A stretch of DNA of 62,928 nucleotides from Corallococcus sicarius (GTDB lineage Bacteria; Myxococcota; Myxococcia; Myxococcales; Myxococcaceae). Within the stretch, counting starts at the first letter, position 1. Each line of letters begins with the position of its first letter. The stretch spans positions 1 to 62,928 of the forward strand of contig NZ_RAWG01000013.1 of NCBI RefSeq assembly GCF_003611735.1, in the 5' to 3' direction. A model generated the notes under the pieces. It saw nothing but the letters and a program-made list of their open reading frames with translations, was not told where the DNA came from and did not search any database. Position numbers and translations under genes: made by a program. Positions 60,594-62,928 of this stretch are shown piece by piece.

Positions 60594-61343
60594 ATGTCCG
60601 GTCACAACCGATGGTCGAAGATCAAGCGCCAGAAGGCCGCCATGGGCGCGACCAAGGGCAAGCTCTACTCCAAGCTCATCAAGGAGCTGACCGTCGCCGC
60701 ACGGCTGGGCGGAGGTGACCCTTCGGGCAACGCCCGGCTGCGCGTCGCCATGGGCCTGGCGCGCGAGGCGAACATCCCCCGCGACTCCATCGACCGGGCC
60801 ATCAAGAAGGGCACGGGCGAGCTGGCGGGCGAGTCCTACGAAGAGGTGACGTACGAGGGCTACGGCCCCGGCGGCGTCGCGCTCATCATCGAGTGCCTCA
60901 CCGACAACCGGAACCGCTCCGCCAGCGACGTGCGCAACCTCCTGAGCAACTACGGCGGAAACATGGGCGCCGAGGGCGCGGTGGGCTGGATGTTCCACAA
61001 GAAGGGCGTCATCGTGGTGAAGCCCGGCCCCACCGAGGACCAGGTGATGGAGCAGGCGCTGGAGGCGGGCGCGGAGGACATCGTCGACCAGGGGCCGGAC
61101 GGCTTCGAGGTGCGCACCGTGCCGGCGGACCTGCACGCGGTGGGCTCGAAGCTGGAGGCCGCGGGGCTCCCCGTGGGCGAGCAGAAGTGGACCTTCGTGC
61201 CGCAGAACACCGTGAAGGTGGAAGGCGACAACGCGAAGCGCCTGTTGAAGCTGATGGACGCGCTCGATGAAAACGACGACGTGCAACACGTGCACGCCAA
61301 CTTCGAGATCGACGAATCCCTGATGGAGTCGCTGTCCGCGTGA
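60594..61343 (+). CDS. yebC: YebC/PmpR-family DNA-binding/translation-associated protein
   Basis: 249 aa. MSGHNRWSKIKRQKAAMGATKGKLYSKLIKE is the family's N-terminal signature, followed by NIPRDSIDRAIKKGTG and the acidic C-terminal domain with LIIECLTDNRNRSASDVR. YebC-type proteins bind DNA as regulators, and some relieve ribosome stalling. Genomic neighbours ruvC-ruvA are the usual ones. ATG 60594. Its stop overlaps an upstream GTG that is not used by ruvC. Confidence 0.95.
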   Translation: MSGHNRWSKIKRQKAAMGATKGKLYSKLIKELTVAARLGGGDPSGNARLRVAMGLAREANIPRDSIDRAIKKGTGELAGESYEEVTYEGYGPGGVALIIECLTDNRNRSASDVRNLLSNYGGNMGAEGAVGWMFHKKGVIVVKPGPTEDQVMEQALEAGAEDIVDQGPDGFEVRTVPADLHAVGSKLEAAGLPVGEQKWTFVPQNTVKVEGDNAKRLLKLMDALDENDDVQHVHANFEIDESLMESLSA

Positions 61344-61378
61344 GCCCCTTCCAGGGCGCGTGGGAAAGGAACGGGCCG

Positions 61379-61957
61379 GTGCGCGTGCTCGGCGTGGACC
61401 CTGGCAGCCGCTTCATGGGCTTCGGGGTGGTGGAGGAGAAGAAGGGCAAGCTCGTGCACCTGGGCCATGGCGTCATCAAGGTGCCGGAGTCCGCGCCCCT
61501 GGCCGAGCGCCTGAAGGACCTGCACGCCGCGCTGTGCGCCGCGCTCGCGCGTTACAAGCCGGAGGCGGTGGCGGTGGAGGGCCTCTTCACGTTCCGCAAC
61601 GCGCGCAGCGCCCTGGTGCTGGGCCACGCGCGCGGTGTGGCGCTGCTCGCGGCGGCGCAGGCCGGGCTGCCCGTGCACGAGTACGCCCCCGCGAGCGTGA
61701 AGAAGTCCGTGGGCGCGAGCGGCGCGGGCGGCAAGGACGCGGTGGCGCGCATGGTGCGCACGCTGCTCGGCGTGGACGAAGCGACGCTGGAGCGCGCGGA
61801 TGCCAGCGACGCGCTCGCCGTCGCGCTGTGTCACCTCAACCATTCCCGCGTGGGCATGCCCCGCGCGAGCGCCCCCGCGAACGGCAAGCGCAAGGGGGCC
61901 GCGTCGGTGCTCGCGGACCGGCTGTCGTCCGCGTACAAGCGCCCGGAGGCCCGATGA
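61379..61957 (+). CDS. ruvC: Holliday junction endonuclease RuvC
   Basis: 192 aa with start GTG 61379 (AAGGA upstream), which gives the canonical N-terminus MRVLGVDPGSRFMGFG. The longer frame from a GTG at 61340 would add 13 unsupported residues. Catalytic acidic residues: Asp in VDPG, Glu in VAVEGLF, and the C-terminal pair in ADASDALAVALCH. Resolves Holliday junctions moved by RuvAB. The stop overlaps the ruvA start by 4 bases. Confidence 0.96.
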   Translation: MRVLGVDPGSRFMGFGVVEEKKGKLVHLGHGVIKVPESAPLAERLKDLHAALCAALARYKPEAVAVEGLFTFRNARSALVLGHARGVALLAAAQAGLPVHEYAPASVKKSVGASGAGGKDAVARMVRTLLGVDEATLERADASDALAVALCHLNHSRVGMPRASAPANGKRKGAASVLADRLSSAYKRPEAR

Positions 61958-62568
61958 TCGCCCGCTTGCGTGGCACGCTGTTGGAGAAGGGTGCCGAGGA
62001 CGCCGTCATCGACGTGCAAGGCGTGGGCTACCGGGTGAACCTCTCCACCATCAGCCTGGGCAAGCTGCCCGCGGATGGCCAGCCGGTGGACGTGCGCATC
62101 CGCACCGTGGTGCGCGAGGACGCCTTCGAGCTGTTCGGCTTCCTCTCCGTCCCGGAGGAGGAGCTGTTCCTGCTGCTCAACAGCGTGTCCCGCATCGGCC
62201 CGCGCATGGCCCTGGGCGTGCTGTCCGGCATGGAGGTGCCGGAGCTCATCGCGGCGCTCGCGCGCGGCGAGGTGGCCCGGCTCGCCAAGATTCACGGCGT
62301 GGGCAAGAAGACCGCCGAGCGGCTCGTCCTGGAGCTCAAGGACAAGGTGAAGAACATCCACACCGAGGCCGTGGCGCGCGGCACCGCGCCCGTGGCGCCC
62401 ACGACGTCCGGCACCAAGTCCGACCTCATCTCCGCCCTGCTCAACCTGGGCTACAAGCAGCCCCAGGCGGAGAAGGCCGCGGACGTGGCCAGCGAACGGC
62501 TGGGCCCGGATGCCACCTTCCAGGCGCTCTTCCGCGACGCCCTCAAGGTCCTGCGCTCCGGCCCCTGA
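61954..62568 (+). CDS. ruvA: Holliday junction branch-migration subunit RuvA
   Basis: 204 aa. OB-fold N-terminal domain (MIARLRGTLLEKGAEDAVIDVQGVGYRVNL, FELFGFLS), two helix-hairpin-helix motifs (SVSRIGPRMALGVLSG, IHGVGKKTAERLVLELKDK) and the RuvB-binding C-terminal domain (LISALLNLGYKQPQAEKA). ATG 61954 overlaps ruvC by 4 bases. ruvB is not in the window. Confidence 0.97.
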   Translation: MIARLRGTLLEKGAEDAVIDVQGVGYRVNLSTISLGKLPADGQPVDVRIRTVVREDAFELFGFLSVPEEELFLLLNSVSRIGPRMALGVLSGMEVPELIAALARGEVARLAKIHGVGKKTAERLVLELKDKVKNIHTEAVARGTAPVAPTTSGTKSDLISALLNLGYKQPQAEKAADVASERLGPDATFQALFRDALKVLRSGP

Positions 62569-62846
62569 ACACCGCCTCCTCCCGGAGGGCGAGACGCAGT
62601 GCTTCCGGGGACACGAAGTCCTCGGAAAATCCGCGCAACTCTATTTCCAGGATGAAGCTGGAGAAGTCGTCCGCTGAACGGGCCCGGGGTTCATTCGGCG
62701 TCAGAAGCGGACCCGCAGCGCCCCCTGCAAGACAACCCTGAGTGATTGCAGGCTGCTGCGCGCTGGCTGATTCCGCTGAAAACACCAATTTCCAGCATGG
62801 GCGGGTGGTCCGCAGCGGACCGCACCGTCCAGAGGAGGCATGTGTC

Positions 62847-62909
62847 ATGGCGACATGGCGTGGCGTCCCGGTGCTCGTGGTGCTGCTCTCCGTCGGAGTG
62901 GGGGTGGGG
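62847..62909 (+). CDS. Truncated start of an exported or membrane protein
   Basis: ATG 62847 preceded by AGAGGAGG; the first 21 residues (MATWRGVPVLVVLLSVGVGVG) are a hydrophobic signal peptide or membrane helix. The gene is cut off by the adapter-like sequence at 62910. The 278 bp between ruvA and this start hold no other gene or convincing signal. Confidence 0.55.
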
Positions 62910-62928
62910 CTGTCTCTTATCCACATCT
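62910..62928. other. Nextera transposon mosaic-end-like sequence (library adapter)
   Basis: The terminal 19 bases match the Tn5/Nextera mosaic end CTGTCTCTTATACACATCT at 18 positions; only base 12 differs (C for A). It is in the orientation seen when a read runs into the adapter, so this is a sequencing remnant and not genomic DNA. Confidence 0.93.

Noticed and set aside
61340-61378. RuvC start at GTG 61340
   Set aside because: It adds 13 residues not found in RuvC and lacks the ribosome-binding site present before GTG 61379.
62543-62926. Minus-strand ORF at the right end
   Set aside because: It starts in the adapter-derived sequence and reads across the intergenic region and ruvA 3' end without motifs.

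Overview
This is a GC-rich (by eye about 70%) contig of roughly 57 genes that reads as a myxobacterium of the Myxococcaceae (Myxococcus/Corallococcus type). The pointers are a five-gene mevalonate cluster in an otherwise proteobacterial background, a DUF2381 (TIGR02268-type) protein from a family expanded in myxobacteria, several DUF4388/PATAN response regulators, and an abundance of TPR lipoproteins, ECF sigma factors and coiled-coil proteins. Genus cannot be fixed from the sequence alone.
Both ends look technical. The first ~75 bases encode a piece of a membrane pyrophosphatase (hppA) and switch abruptly into an oppositely oriented membrane-protein gene. The last 19 bases match the Nextera transposon mosaic end at 18 of 19 positions.
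Layout: 0.3-11 kb holds a 2113-aa methyltransferase-like/coiled-coil protein, dapF and two atypical response regulators. 11-14.7 kb has a P450 divergent from an AraC-type regulator plus small unknowns. 14.7-19 kb has a TPR lipoprotein and a coupled histidine kinase/M16 protease pair. 19-24.6 kb has a DUF2381 protein and lipoprotein, a coiled-coil membrane protein, a lone acyltransferase domain, an NTF2-like protein, HtpX and a DsrE-like protein. 24.7-30.2 kb is the mevalonate cluster (type 2 IPP isomerase, HMG-CoA reductase, mevalonate kinase, diphosphomevalonate decarboxylase, phosphomevalonate kinase), which turns HMG-CoA into IPP/DMAPP; no HMG-CoA synthase is present. 30.3-34.3 kb has an outer-membrane barrel and a phosphatase-fold/UPF0104 membrane protein pair, then tRNA-Leu(CAG).
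34.5-39.9 kb is an isc-type Fe-S assembly locus on the minus strand (iscS-iscU-iscA, then hscB-hscA-fdx), without iscR. 40-43.2 kb has an SPFH/coiled-coil protein and a short DsbD. 43.2-44.9 kb is a two-gene ATPase/TOPRIM-like module of visibly lower GC, the best candidate for an acquired defence-type system. 44.9-49 kb has a DTW-domain tRNA modifier and an ECF sigma/zinc-finger anti-sigma cluster with a 71-codon ORF. 49-53 kb encodes four exported proteins, including an M24-fold lipoprotein and a metzincin-like protease.
53-57.4 kb is the RNA-repair regulon: rtcR divergent from rtcB-rtcA with a near-consensus sigma-54 promoter. 57.4-62.6 kb has an Fpg/Nei-family glycosylase whose catalytic Pro2 is Ala, a small Cys-rich protein, an outer-membrane protein, a pseudo-receiver/DUF4388 protein, and the yebC-ruvC-ruvA operon.
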